Shown here: positions 17,566-25,383 of the stretch, piece after piece
How the letters are laid out: each line of letters starts with the position of its first letter
Numbering within the stretch: position 1 is the stretch's first letter
Assembly (NCBI RefSeq): GCF_035194505.1
Contig: NZ_CP136573.1
Coordinates: forward strand, 1,116,001-1,180,000
DNA from: Erythrobacter sp.
GTDB lineage: Bacteria > Pseudomonadota > Alphaproteobacteria > Sphingomonadales > Sphingomonadaceae
Length of the DNA: 64,000 nucleotides
Reading direction: 5' to 3'
Notes under the pieces: model-generated
What the model was told of the DNA's origin: nothing
The model's input: only the letters and a program-made list of their open reading frames with translations
The model's database searches: none
Made by a program: the position numbers and the translations under genes

Positions 17566-17955
17566 ATGAAGACCCAATCCTCCTTGAAAAAATCGGCACC
17601 CAAAAAGCCCCCCGCTGAGCGGGTTGTGAAGGACATCCGGCGGCAGACCTGTCGTCATTTCTCGGCTGAAGACAAGATCCGGATCGTGCTCGATGGGCTA
17701 CGCGGTGAAGACAGCATCGCCGAGCTCTGCCGCAAGGAAGGCATCGCCCAGAGCTTGTATTACACCTGGTCGAAGGAGTTCATGGAAGCGGGCAAGCGCC
17801 GACTTGCCGGTGATACTGCTCGTGCCGCAACCACCGGCGAAGTGCAGGATCTGCGCCGCGAGGCCCGTGCCCTCAAAGAATGCGTTGCGGACCTGACGCT
17901 CGAAAACCGTCTGCTGAAAAAAAGCATGATCGCGGATGGGGAGGGCGAAGAATGA
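17566..17955 (+). CDS. IS3-family transposase OrfA (HTH protein)
   Basis: 129 residues from ATG at 17566, with GAAGGAAC upstream. The helix-turn-helix core is RHFSAEDKIRIVLDGLRGED followed by SIAELCRKEGIAQSLYYTW. A leucine-zipper-like tail (LRREARALKECVADLTLENR) follows. The A7 run at 17917-17923 would allow -1 frameshifting into orfB, giving the OrfAB transposase. The stop overlaps the orfB ATG (ATGA). Confidence 0.9.
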   Translation: MKTQSSLKKSAPKKPPAERVVKDIRRQTCRHFSAEDKIRIVLDGLRGEDSIAELCRKEGIAQSLYYTWSKEFMEAGKRRLAGDTARAATTGEVQDLRREARALKECVADLTLENRLLKKSMIADGEGEE

Positions 17956-18932
17956 GGTATCCCGCATCCGAGAAGCTTGAGATCATCAGGGTCGTCGAGC
18001 AGTCCCACCTGCCCGCCAAGCGGACGCTCGACAAGCTGGGCATCGCCCGTCGGACCTTCTACCGCTGGTATGACCGCTATCTCGAGGGCGGGCCGGAGGC
18101 GCTGGAAGATCGACCCTCCGCGCCGAGCCGGGTGTGGAACCGCATCGCGCCTGAGGTGCAGGATCAGATCGTCGGACTCGCGCTGGATTACAGCGAGTTG
18201 TCCCCACGCGAACTGGCCGTGCGATTTACCGATGAACGCCAATACTTTGTGTCCGAAGCCACGGTTTACCGCCTGCTGAAAGCACACGACCTAATCACCA
18301 GCCCGGCCTATGTCGTGGTGAAAGCGGCTGATGCGTTCCATACCAAGACCACCCGGCCAAACGAGATGTGGCAGACCGATTTTACCTACTTCAAGATCAT
18401 CGGGTGGGGCTGGATGTATCTCTCCACCGTGCTCGACGACTTCTCGCGCTATATCATCGCCTGGAAGCTGTGCACCAACATGCGGGCCGAGGATGTGACC
18501 GACACGCTGGACCTCGCCCTGGCAGCTTCCGGCTGCGACAGCGCCACGGTGCTGCACAAGCCAAGGCTGCTCAGCGATAATGGTCCCAGTTACATCGCGG
18601 GAGAACTGGCGGAATACATCGAGGCCAACAAGATGAGCCACGTGCGCGGCGCCCCGATGCACCCGCAAACCCAGGGCAAGATCGAGCGCTGGCACCAGAC
18701 CCTGAAAAACCGCATCCTGCTGGAGAACTACTTCCTGCCCGGCGACCTCGAGGCCCAGATCGAGGCCTTCGTCGAGCACTATAACCACCAGCGTTATCAC
18801 GAAGCGCTGTCCAACGTGACACCCGCCGACGCCTACTTCGGCAGGGCCCCAGCCATCATCAAACAGCGTGAAAGGATCAAGCGACAGACCATCGAACATC
18901 GGCGCTTGCAACACCGCAACCTCGCCGCGTAA
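17952..18932 (+). CDS. IS3-family transposase OrfB (DDE integrase domain)
   Basis: 326 residues from ATG at 17952; the frame is open upstream to 17880, as expected for frameshifted OrfAB. An HTH-like start (AKRTLDKLGIARRTFYRWY) precedes the rve catalytic core: Asp in MWQTDFTYFKI, Asp in LLSDNGPSYIAGEL, and Glu in QTQGKIERWHQTLKNR. It is intact, so the element may be active. Confidence 0.93.
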   Translation: MRYPASEKLEIIRVVEQSHLPAKRTLDKLGIARRTFYRWYDRYLEGGPEALEDRPSAPSRVWNRIAPEVQDQIVGLALDYSELSPRELAVRFTDERQYFVSEATVYRLLKAHDLITSPAYVVVKAADAFHTKTTRPNEMWQTDFTYFKIIGWGWMYLSTVLDDFSRYIIAWKLCTNMRAEDVTDTLDLALAASGCDSATVLHKPRLLSDNGPSYIAGELAEYIEANKMSHVRGAPMHPQTQGKIERWHQTLKNRILLENYFLPGDLEAQIEAFVEHYNHQRYHEALSNVTPADAYFGRAPAIIKQRERIKRQTIEHRRLQHRNLAA

Positions 18933-19006
18933 CATCAACCCCCGGACGAGGCCCGCACTCCGCTAATTTACGCCCCGTGTTGTGCCGAATGTTCTGACGA
19001 CGGACA

Positions 19007-19067
19007 ATTGACTGATTACGCAGGCAGCAAGTGAAGCAGATATGATAAACATACGAACGATATTCAT
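19007..19067 (-). pseudogene. 5' stump of a lipoprotein gene cut by the IS3-type element
   Basis: Reading the minus strand from ATG at 19067, with GAGGGG five bases upstream, gives MNIVRMFIISASLAACVISQ, a signal peptide with the lipobox SLAAC. After 20 codons the frame runs into the IS right end and stops at a TAG within it. The remainder is not present in the window. It may be the N-terminus of the truncated DUF3500 gene or of a different, lost gene. Confidence 0.6.
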
Positions 19068-19148
19068 GATGCCCCTCTATTTCAGACCCAGCCTAGAGGG
19101 GACAACGGGAGAACGCAAAGGCTGACCCAATCCGTCGTATGGCTACCC

Positions 19149-19352
19149 CAAACCGAACCAAGCGGAAACTTAGCCCCTACAGCGTCCACTCCGCTAGCAA
19201 GCTTCAAGGATAGCTCAAGCCAACGTCTTCACGCTGTAACCACCGCCTAAACCCAAATCTGAAGCCAACATACAGCCCCCGGCGAAAAGTCGTGCCACAC
19301 GACCATTCCGCAACCGGCGAAACACCGCATCCCCATCGTCCCCGCGGAATTC
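19149..19352 (-). repeat. dispersed accessory-region repeat, copy A (full length)
   Basis: About 200 bp, lying 28 bases beyond the lipocalin stop. It shares an AGCTTCAAGG-centred half with 25523-25664 and 26021-26188, and a hairpin half (GTCGTG, loop TGG, CACGAC on the minus strand) with several other sites. Positions 19288-19332 are identical over 45 bp to 19973-20017. The rest of the 312-base gap (19068-19379) holds nothing I recognise. Confidence 0.75.
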
Positions 19353-19379
19353 TGCCGAAGCGGCGTGGTAAAGGATCGG

Positions 19380-19928
19380 CTATTGCATGGTTTCCCGCAT
19401 CAACGACCAATCATAACCCATTTCTTCGACGCGGCGGCGCAGCATCGTTTTCAGGCGGCCATCAGGCCTTGGATCGCGAGAAAGAATCCAGAGGTAGCGC
19501 CCGGATGGTTCGCCCACGATGGACCATTGATAATCGTCAGCGTGATCCAGCACCCAGTAGTCGCCATAGAATGGGCCGAAGAACGACACCTTGAGTTTGG
19601 CGCCGGTTACGGTGTCAACGATCTTCGCCTTGCCCGTGGCCGTTTTCACATCCCCATCCACAGCACCTTTGCGGCAGGCGTTGAGCACTCGTATTGTGCC
19701 ATCGGCGTTGCGTGAATAATCGGCTGACACAGCCTCGCAATCCTTCTGGAAGGAAGCGTCATACCGGTAAAGCTCGTACCAACGCCCCAGATAGCGGTCG
19801 ATCTCAACCGATTTGCTGGGCTGCGGCACATTGGGGTTGCCAACGGGAGGCTTGGATAGGATCGCGCATCCCGACAAAGCAACAATCGCGCACGTTGTAA
19901 TGGCTACCTTCACCGCCCTGGGGATCAT
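19380..19928 (-). CDS. blc: outer-membrane lipocalin (Blc type)
   Basis: 182 residues. The lipoprotein signal is ITTCAIVALSGC with lipobox LSGC. The mature part has the lipocalin motif YLGRWYELYRYDASFQKDC, then NACRKGAVDG and the strand motif FGPFYGDYWVLDHADDYQW. Bacterial lipocalins of this type bind lipids at the outer membrane. The gene is bracketed by perfect 45-bp direct repeats (19288-19332 and 19973-20017), as if it were a movable unit. Confidence 0.9.
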   Translation of the reverse strand: MIPRAVKVAITTCAIVALSGCAILSKPPVGNPNVPQPSKSVEIDRYLGRWYELYRYDASFQKDCEAVSADYSRNADGTIRVLNACRKGAVDGDVKTATGKAKIVDTVTGAKLKVSFFGPFYGDYWVLDHADDYQWSIVGEPSGRYLWILSRDPRPDGRLKTMLRRRVEEMGYDWSLMRETMQ

Positions 19929-19971
19929 CAGCTTCGTATCCGTTCCGTTGCTTTTGACACCCTATCACGAT

Positions 19972-20018
19972 CAGTCGTGCCACACGACCATTCCGCAACC
20001 GGCGAAACACCGCATCCA
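19972..20018 (-). repeat. dispersed repeat, hairpin half, copy P1
   Basis: It carries the hairpin AGTCGTGCCACACGACC plus the following CATTCCGCAACCGG and AAACACCGCATCC. Positions 19973-20017 are identical over 45 bp to 19288-19332. It lies upstream of the lipocalin start and downstream of the DUF1311 gene once the IS5-type insertion is removed. The rest of 19929-20175 has no gene. Confidence 0.8.
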
Positions 20019-20175
20019 CCGCTCACCTCTCCGTGAGGCCCCTGTCTCCGCTACCAAGTTGCGAACACCTTTTTCACACCGCTACTCACATTGGCTCAGG
20101 GCGGAAAACGAGCTTACTGGGAAATGCAATCTCGCAAGCTATTGTTTTTCTTTGAGGAAGCACTTCCACGCAGTT

Positions 20176-21480
20176 GGACGCCTCGAAAAACCCTCGCCTT
20201 TGAGGCGTTGATCTGATTCACTGCCTTTGCGGATGAGCGGAGGCGAAGATGGTTGGCCAGCCTGGTTTCTTTGATCTGTCGGACCGGTATGCGGCGCTGA
20301 GTGCGGCGGGTGATCCGCTGGAGCGGTTGACGGCGGTGGTCGATTTCGAGGTGTTCCGCGGGCCATTGATCGTGGCGCTCAGGCGGAGCGATCTGGGCAA
20401 AGGCGGCCGGCCGCCGTTCGATCCGGTGATGATGTTCAAAATCCTGGTGCTTCAGGCGCTCTACTCTCTGTCAGACGAGGCGACCGAGTTCCAGATCAAG
20501 GACCGGCTGTCGTTCCAGCGGTTCCTCGGACTGGGGCTCGATGGCCGGGTGCCCGATGCGACCACGGTGTGGCTGTTCCGCGAGCGGCTCGTACAGGCCA
20601 AGGCGATCGACAAGCTCTTCGCGCGCTTCGATGCGGCGTTGACCGATCGGGGCTACCTCGCGATGGGCGGGCAGATCATCGATGCGACCGTGGTGCCGGC
20701 GCCCAAGCAGCGGAACACCGAGGACGAGAAGGCCGCGATCAAGCAGGGCAAGATCCCGGAGCGCTGGAAGGAGAGGCCTGCCAAGGTCCGTCAGAAGGAC
20801 CGCGATGCGCGCTGGACGGTCAAGTACTCGAAGGCCAAGGTGAAGGAGGGCGGCGACCCCAAGGGCTTCAAGCCGGTCGATCTTGCCATCCCGATGTTCG
20901 GCTACAAAAACCACATCGGCATCGACCGGGCTCACGGGCTGATCCGCACTTGGGATGCCAGTGCGGCCAACGCCCATGACGGGGCACGGCTGCCGGAGCT
21001 CATCAGCAAGCAAAACACCGGCTCGGGCGTATGGGCCGACACGGCTTATCGCTCAAAGAAGAACGAGGCGTTCCTCGAGCGGGGAATGTTCAAGAGCAAC
21101 ATCCACCAGCGACGCATGCCGCGTCGGCCGATGCCAGAGCACATCGCCCGAGCCAATGCGAAGCGCTCCGCTGTGCGCTCGGCAGTTGAGCACGTGTTCG
21201 CCGGACAGAAGCACCGCATGGGGCTGTTTATCCGCACCATCGGCATCGCCCGCGCAAAGATCAAGATCGGCATGGCGAACCTGGCCTACAACTTCCAGCG
21301 CCTCGCCTGGCTCGAGGGGCGAAGTGCGCCCGCATAGCGCGAAAACGAGGTGCCAAGCGGCGCTCCAGCTCAGAAAAACAAGGAAACGAGGCCGAAAGGC
21401 ACAGCCCTCACGCACCAAAGACCGCGATCAGACCCCTCGCGCCGCCGTCAGGCCGAAAATAGACGTTCTTCGAGGTGTCC
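20176..21480 (+). mobile_element. IS5-family insertion sequence (1305 bp) with 4-bp target duplication
   Basis: The terminal inverted repeats are GGACGCCTCGAAAAAC (left) and GGACACCTCGAAGAAC (right, reversed), 14 of 16 matching. The flanks are AGTT on both sides (20172-20175 and 21481-21484), a clean 4-bp target duplication. The insertion is intergenic, between the lipocalin and DUF1311 genes. One intact transposase gene fills it. The last 140 bases of the element are noncoding. Confidence 0.92.
20249..21337 (+). CDS. IS5-family transposase
   Basis: 362 residues from ATG at 20249, with GGAGG five bases upstream. The N-terminal DUF772-type domain (PPFDPVMMFKILVLQALYSL) precedes the DDE domain: Asp in IIDATVVPAPKQRN, Asp in GVWADTAYRSKKN, and Glu in RSAVEHVFAGQKHRMGL. 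It is intact. The middle is rich in Lys, as in this IS5 subgroup. Confidence 0.93.
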   Translation: MVGQPGFFDLSDRYAALSAAGDPLERLTAVVDFEVFRGPLIVALRRSDLGKGGRPPFDPVMMFKILVLQALYSLSDEATEFQIKDRLSFQRFLGLGLDGRVPDATTVWLFRERLVQAKAIDKLFARFDAALTDRGYLAMGGQIIDATVVPAPKQRNTEDEKAAIKQGKIPERWKERPAKVRQKDRDARWTVKYSKAKVKEGGDPKGFKPVDLAIPMFGYKNHIGIDRAHGLIRTWDASAANAHDGARLPELISKQNTGSGVWADTAYRSKKNEAFLERGMFKSNIHQRRMPRRPMPEHIARANAKRSAVRSAVEHVFAGQKHRMGLFIRTIGIARAKIKIGMANLAYNFQRLAWLEGRSAPA

Positions 21481-21530
21481 AGTTTACTAAGCTTACTCCA
21501 CTGAGGCAGAGCGATTTGAGGCGGTCGTAA

Positions 21531-22439
21531 TTAGTAACCCTCCTCATACGCTATATAGCCACTCAGCTGGTTAGCCCGATTGTTATTCTCTCGAGCCTGG
21601 CAATTCGCCTCTGCAGCCTTCTGTTCGGTCGGTTCGGTCGAATACTGCAAACCTTCGACACGGCACGCCGCGTCTTTCTGCTTAATCCATGCCCTCTGTT
21701 GCGCCAAAAGCTGCTTTCGCACATCGGCATCGATCGAGTTCCACACAACTCCGATCGCTTCTTGCGAGGCCTTACGCTGCGCCACAGCCGCCTCAAGTCC
21801 AGCATTGAGCATGGCCTGAACAGCCTCTTCTTCCTGCTTGCGGGCGAATTCAGCTTCTTGCTTTTCAACCCTTACTTTGTTCTCGATCCGGTCACGCAGG
21901 AGAGAAGCGGCAACCACCTCGCCGAATATCTCGAGCTTGCCATCCGAACCCTCGAACTCGGCGAACACCTTTGCGCCATCATCGGTGGGCTGAACGCTAT
22001 AGTCGAGCGATCCCTTCAAGTAGTCAGCCCCTTTTTCCAACTCTGCGCCGTCAATCGCATTTGCGATCTTGGGCAGCCCAAGCAATTCGCGAGAGGCGTC
22101 CGCAGCCTTGAAGGTTTCGGGCGAAAACACGATCTTGAGCGTGCCCGTGCAGAAACGCTTGGTACTGTCAGGGTCTTCTTTGGTGGTGCGGATATCCTCG
22201 AGGATCAACTTAACTTTAGCAATTGACGCCCGAACAGAAGAAGAACTGATAAGATAGTTGCCTTCGGCGTCCTGCGCCCGCTCAAGAGCCACTTTCTCAA
22301 GCCCTTCACGTATAGCATTTTCAAGAGCGCCTTTGGAGGCTTCATCTGAACAGCTGGTCTCAGAAAAAGCTGAGCACGACGCCAATGCAATCACCCCAAA
22401 CGCTAGAGTAATCAAAGATTTAATTCGCACCCCAGCCAT
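21531..22439 (-). CDS. lipoprotein with C-terminal DUF1311 (LprI-like) domain
   Basis: 302 residues from ATG at 22439. The signal is ITLAFGVIALASC with lipobox LASC. The middle is acidic and of unknown fold. A Glu/Ala/Lys-rich helical stretch (RVEKQEAEFARKQEEEAVQA) is followed by the DUF1311 region near residues 230-300 (QLLAQQRAWIKQKDAACR, EANCQARENNNRANQL). DUF1311 includes the lysozyme inhibitor LprI, but that activity is not proven for this protein. Base composition is less GC-rich than in the core genes. Confidence 0.8.
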   Translation of the reverse strand: MAGVRIKSLITLAFGVIALASCSAFSETSCSDEASKGALENAIREGLEKVALERAQDAEGNYLISSSSVRASIAKVKLILEDIRTTKEDPDSTKRFCTGTLKIVFSPETFKAADASRELLGLPKIANAIDGAELEKGADYLKGSLDYSVQPTDDGAKVFAEFEGSDGKLEIFGEVVAASLLRDRIENKVRVEKQEAEFARKQEEEAVQAMLNAGLEAAVAQRKASQEAIGVVWNSIDADVRKQLLAQQRAWIKQKDAACRVEGLQYSTEPTEQKAAEANCQARENNNRANQLSGYIAYEEGY

Positions 22440-22556
22440 CTTCCACGCCCCTGTCAAAAATTTGTCTCTGCTCAACAAGGCAAAGACCCAAGAAACATAG
22501 AGACACGAGGCTTACCGCTGTCAACAGCCAAACGCAGCTTCTCGGCCATCATAATC

Positions 22557-22586
22557 AGTCGTGTCACACGACCATTCTGCAACCGG
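22557..22586 (-). repeat. dispersed repeat, hairpin half, copy P2
   Basis: AGTCGTGTCACACGACCATT plus CTGCAACCGG. Compared with copy P1 the loop-side base pair is changed so that the stem becomes GTCGTGT/ACACGAC, which keeps the hairpin. It lies downstream of the lipoprotein pseudogene. No gene was seen in 22440-22705. Confidence 0.75.
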
Positions 22587-22705
22587 TCGAGACCGCAGCG
22601 ACCGGCAAGGCTACATAAAAGGCCACTTATCGTGACTGGTATCGTCACACAGTCTGTCGGCACGATCAGGTGCTTTCATGTCTGGGGGCTGTCGATCGGA
22701 AATGC

Positions 22706-23052
22706 CTACCGGCTTCCTCCGAGGATGTTGAAGCCCTCTCGCACTTTTGAGGTAGCCCTTTCCACTGCAGCATTGTCAGCCCCAGCCTGAACGCACAAAT
22801 ATGCGCTTGCAGAGCGCAAATATTCTAATTTCTCATTATACGAAGTCATAAATTTGTTTATAAAATTGTACTCAGATTCATAAGCTTCAATAGTGCGACG
22901 AGAAAGTTCGCATTTTTTATTTAAATAATCATCAGATCCTATCGCGATGCTATCAAATTATTTTTCAGCGGCCTCCCCTTTTGTACCTAATGGAGAGCAA
23001 GCTACGCAGTTAAAAGCTATTATGCTTAATAAAATTACGCGATTAATTTTAT
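22706..23052 (-). pseudogene. degenerate small lipoprotein gene (lost start codon and one in-frame stop)
   Basis: Reading the minus strand gives a continuous frame of about 114 codons with a single TAA after codon 34. The N-terminus reads KINRVILLSIIAFNCVAC, with lipobox NCVAC. After the stop it continues CELSRRTIEAYESEYNF and ends SKVREGFNILGGSR with a TAG. The start region GAGGTCATAAAATT looks like GAGGTC-ATG-AAA-ATT with one G lost. The DNA is AT-rich, unlike the core genome. It is not recognised as a named family. Confidence 0.6.
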
Positions 23053-23178
23053 GACCTCGAATTTTTCAGATTTTTATTTGAATTTTTGCTTATATTTTAT
23101 ATTGTAATAGATGGCATCGGCTCTATAATTTTGCGGGAAGCCTACAAGATACGATAAACTAACTCAACGCCCCTCGTC

Positions 23179-23207
23179 AGTCGCGTCACACGACCATTCC
23201 GCTACCG
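23179..23207 (-). repeat. dispersed repeat, hairpin half, copy P3
   Basis: AGTCGCGTCACACGACCATT plus CCGCTACCG, lying 26 bases after the stop of the 92-residue ORF. One stem pair is weakened (C for T). Nothing else was recognised in 23053-23233, which is AT-rich. Confidence 0.7.
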
Positions 23208-23233
23208 ACCAAACCGAGCGAACGGGCAATGAC

Positions 23234-23512
23234 CTACATTGAGAATGGACGGATTTTATTCCCCGGAATGACCACCGAGTGATCCTTTCCGTTGATAGTA
23301 TAAGATTGGCTACCGTCGTCGGAAAATGACACGTTGAAGCAGACCTGCATTGAAAATCCGCGATTAATCGATGCTTGTCCGCAGTAAGCGCCATTGTCCT
23401 GCCGGACGTAGATCGATCCAACGGTAAGCTGCATACCATTCAGTTTGGAAAAATTGGTGAACTCCAGCGGCGCAGTCACGATGAATGCGGGGATAGTATC
23501 GGCGACGATCAT
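23234..23512 (-). CDS. hypothetical protein
   Basis: 92 residues, no family recognised. It has two Cys (CGQASINRG, MQVCFNV) and beta-strand-like alternation (SFSDDGSQSYTINGKDHSVV). There is no signal peptide. It starts 18 bases after the YbjQ-like gene on the same strand and is probably cotranscribed with it. A repeat hairpin follows its stop. Confidence 0.6.
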   Translation of the reverse strand: MIVADTIPAFIVTAPLEFTNFSKLNGMQLTVGSIYVRQDNGAYCGQASINRGFSMQVCFNVSFSDDGSQSYTINGKDHSVVIPGNKIRPFSM

Positions 23513-23530
23513 TCTCTGACCCCTTGATGC

Positions 23531-24346
23531 TCAATCAGCAGAAAATTCGCCGCGGAGCCAGCGGTCCAACTCCTTGATCCTAGCGTATGCCGCCTCAATT
23601 TTTTGAGCCTTGGCGAACTCCGCATCGTCCAGAATCTCATTGAGATTTGAGATCAAAACAGCTGTTCCCTGCATGTTGACCGTCGCAGCATTGTTGTTGG
23701 TCACGCCATAGTCGATATCGACGCCGATCACGCAGTTTGCACCCATCGCAACGGCCTTGTTCGCAATGATTGCCCTGACAGTGGCCTCGCCGCTGTTCAC
23801 CTTAAGCGCCATGCCCGAGGTAGTGTTCGTCATCCCGAACATGTCGGAGAACCCTTGGCTCAACTCGCTAAACAAGCCGGTACCGACTGTGGCATTGGCG
23901 GTTACCATGGCCTTGATACGGCACTGCGCACCGGGTGGCACTTGGCTGATCGTCATCATCGGAAAATCGACGATGTTCGCCTTGATGTAGCCCATGCAGT
24001 TTTCCTGCTCGGCCTTAAACTTGGCCGTTTGGTCGGCTTCCTCGCCTATGGCTCGGAACCGCTGCACTTCCGCCGCTTTCGCGTTCAATGTGCTTTCCAA
24101 GCGTTCGGAAAAATTTCCAATCAGCTGGTTGTAGCGGTTAACGACACCGGTCATCGCTGAAAAATCAGCTCCCGATCCGATTATGTTATCGATCTGCGTC
24201 TTAGCGTATCCGCACTCTTGTGTTTCGGGACTATGTTCGATCACATCGAGGTAAGCAGACAGCGCACCTTCAAAGTCCTTCTTTTTGTAATGAAGGTCAT
24301 AGGCATGTTTGTAGGTCTGCTCTGCATTAGAGCGGTTTCCATTCAT
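23531..24346 (-). CDS. YbjQ-like heavy-metal-binding-domain protein with N-terminal TPR-like helices; start supplied by IS630 end
   Basis: 271 residues. Residues 10-60 look like a TPR pair (AYDLHYKKKDFEGALSAYLD). The C-terminal half resembles the YbjQ/DUF74 fold: MTISQVPPGAQCRIK, VGTGLFSELSQGFSDMFGM, then IIANKAVAMGANCVIGVDID. The first six residues (MNGNRS) are encoded by the inverted repeat of the adjacent IS630 element. The native start, ATG at 25391 preceded by GGAG, was separated by the insertion. The present ATG overlaps the transposase stop (ATGA). Confidence 0.7.
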   Translation of the reverse strand: MNGNRSNAEQTYKHAYDLHYKKKDFEGALSAYLDVIEHSPETQECGYAKTQIDNIIGSGADFSAMTGVVNRYNQLIGNFSERLESTLNAKAAEVQRFRAIGEEADQTAKFKAEQENCMGYIKANIVDFPMMTISQVPPGAQCRIKAMVTANATVGTGLFSELSQGFSDMFGMTNTTSGMALKVNSGEATVRAIIANKAVAMGANCVIGVDIDYGVTNNNAATVNMQGTAVLISNLNEILDDAEFAKAQKIEAAYARIKELDRWLRGEFSAD

Positions 24347-24948
24347 TCCGGCTCATATCCGCAAGATTTGAAGTAATTGGCGCATTCGGCAGGCTGGAAG
24401 ATGTCGACGAGCCGGCCGATCAAGTCCCACAACCCGCTGACGGTTCGCTCACCCGCCTTGCGGAGCATGGCTTTGAGCCGGGAGAATGCCTTCTCGATAG
24501 GGTTGAAGTCCGGGCTGTATGGCGGGAGGAAGCGCAGCGTTGCACCGGCCGCTTCGATCCTTTCCTTCACTGCCGCCCGTTTGTGGCTCGAGAGGTTGTC
24601 CATGATGACCACGTCACCGGGTTGCAACTCGGGCACCAGAACCTGCGCCACATAGGCTTCGAACCAGTCGCCGTTGATCGGCCCGTCCAGCACCATCGGC
24701 GCGACCATGCCGGTCATTCGCAGTCCCGCGACCAGCGTGGTGGTCTTGCGGTGGCCGTGCGGGAAGCCCATCCGCAGCCGCTCGCCCTTCGGGCAGCGGC
24801 CATGGCTGCGGGTCATGTTGGTGGCGGTCCACGTCTCGTCGATGAAGACGAGGCGTTCGGGTTCGAGATCGATCTGGCCGTCGAACCAATGCTGCCGTTG
24901 CCTCAGGACGTCGGGACGGTCCTGCTCGATCGCGTGGCCGGTCTTTTT
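24343..24948 (-). CDS. IS630-family transposase, catalytic part (OrfB, reached by -1 frameshift)
   Basis: The DDE domain has Asp in LVFIDETWTATNMTRSHG, Asp in VVIMDNLSSHKRAAVK, and Glu in FNPIEKAFSRLKAML. It lies in the -1 frame relative to OrfA, which enters at the T7 (minus-strand A7) run at 24944-24950. The first possible independent ATG is only at 24816, so frameshifting is the likely route. It ends GYEPE with a TGA overlapping the next ATG. Confidence 0.88.
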   Translation of the reverse strand, partial: KKTGHAIEQDRPDVLRQRQHWFDGQIDLEPERLVFIDETWTATNMTRSHGRCPKGERLRMGFPHGHRKTTTLVAGLRMTGMVAPMVLDGPINGDWFEAYVAQVLVPELQPGDVVIMDNLSSHKRAAVKERIEAAGATLRFLPPYSPDFNPIEKAFSRLKAMLRKAGERTVSGLWDLIGRLVDIFQPAECANYFKSCGYEPE

Positions 24949-25289
24949 TTGCGCGTGATCCCGTGACGCACGAAGAAGCGATGCACCGTGCCGATACCGA
25001 CCAGGGCCCCACGCTCGATCAGCCGCGCCTGAACCTCGACCAGGGTCATGTCGCCTTGCTCGGCGATCAGCTCCCGAATGAAGCCGCCGTGCGCTTCGAT
25101 CTTGCCTGAATGCCGGTCACCGCCGCGCGGCTTGGCAACGGCCCGGCCATGCTCAAGCGCTCTTCGCCGCCAGCGGATCGCGCTCGACACGCTGACCCCA
25201 AAGCGCGCCGCCGCCGCGTGGCAGCTCAGGCCGCCATCAATCGCTGCAACGACCCTGTCCCGAAGATCCTGTGAAAGCGTTCGTGCCAT
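24903..25289 (-). CDS. IS630-family transposase, N-terminal HTH part (OrfA)
   Basis: 128 residues as a frame. It holds the paired/HTH-like N-terminal part: SQDLRDRVVAAIDGGLSCHA, AAARFGVSVSSAIRWRRR, then LIAEQGDMTLVEVQARL and VHRFFVRHGITRKK. Residues after RKK come from out-of-frame reading beyond the slippery A7 and are probably not the main product. Confidence 0.88.
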   Translation of the reverse strand: MARTLSQDLRDRVVAAIDGGLSCHAAAARFGVSVSSAIRWRRRALEHGRAVAKPRGGDRHSGKIEAHGGFIRELIAEQGDMTLVEVQARLIERGALVGIGTVHRFFVRHGITRKKRPATRSSRTVPTS

Positions 25290-25383
25290 CCGTGCTGGCC
25301 TCCTGCCACCAGCAGGAAGTCTGAATCACAACGGCGCCGCGAAGGGAATCCCTGACGAATCAGATCGTGTGGAAACCGCTCTA

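Larger units (their letters stand above)
17481..19006 (+). mobile_element. IS3-family insertion sequence (1526 bp)
   Basis: The ends are imperfect inverted repeats: the left starts TGTCCCCCGTCAGCAC and the right, reversed, TGTCCGTCGTCAGAAC, with 19 of 26 positions matching. Inside are orfA and orfB in the usual -1 relation with an A7 slippery run at 17917-17923. No target duplication is seen (flanks CGG and ATT; for the outer unit AAG and ATT). An inverted copy of its right end lies directly upstream. Confidence 0.9.
24330..25381 (-). mobile_element. IS630-family insertion sequence (1052 bp) flanked by TA
   Basis: The perfect terminal repeats are GAGCGGTTTCCA at 24330-24341 and its reverse complement at 25370-25381. 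The flanks are TA on both sides (24328-24329 and 25382-25383), the usual IS630/Tc1 target duplication. Two transposase frames are joined by an A7 run. The insertion point is three codons into the original YbjQ-like gene. Confidence 0.93.

Noticed and set aside
17374..17658. Minus-strand ORF covering the inverted IS3 right end
   Set aside because: It is the antisense of orfA joined to the duplicated transposase tail; an artefact of the inverted fragment, not a gene.
24343..25289. IS630 transposase as a decayed, frameshifted pseudogene
   Set aside because: The -1 shift lies exactly at an A7 run and both frames are otherwise intact, as in IS630 elements that use programmed frameshifting.
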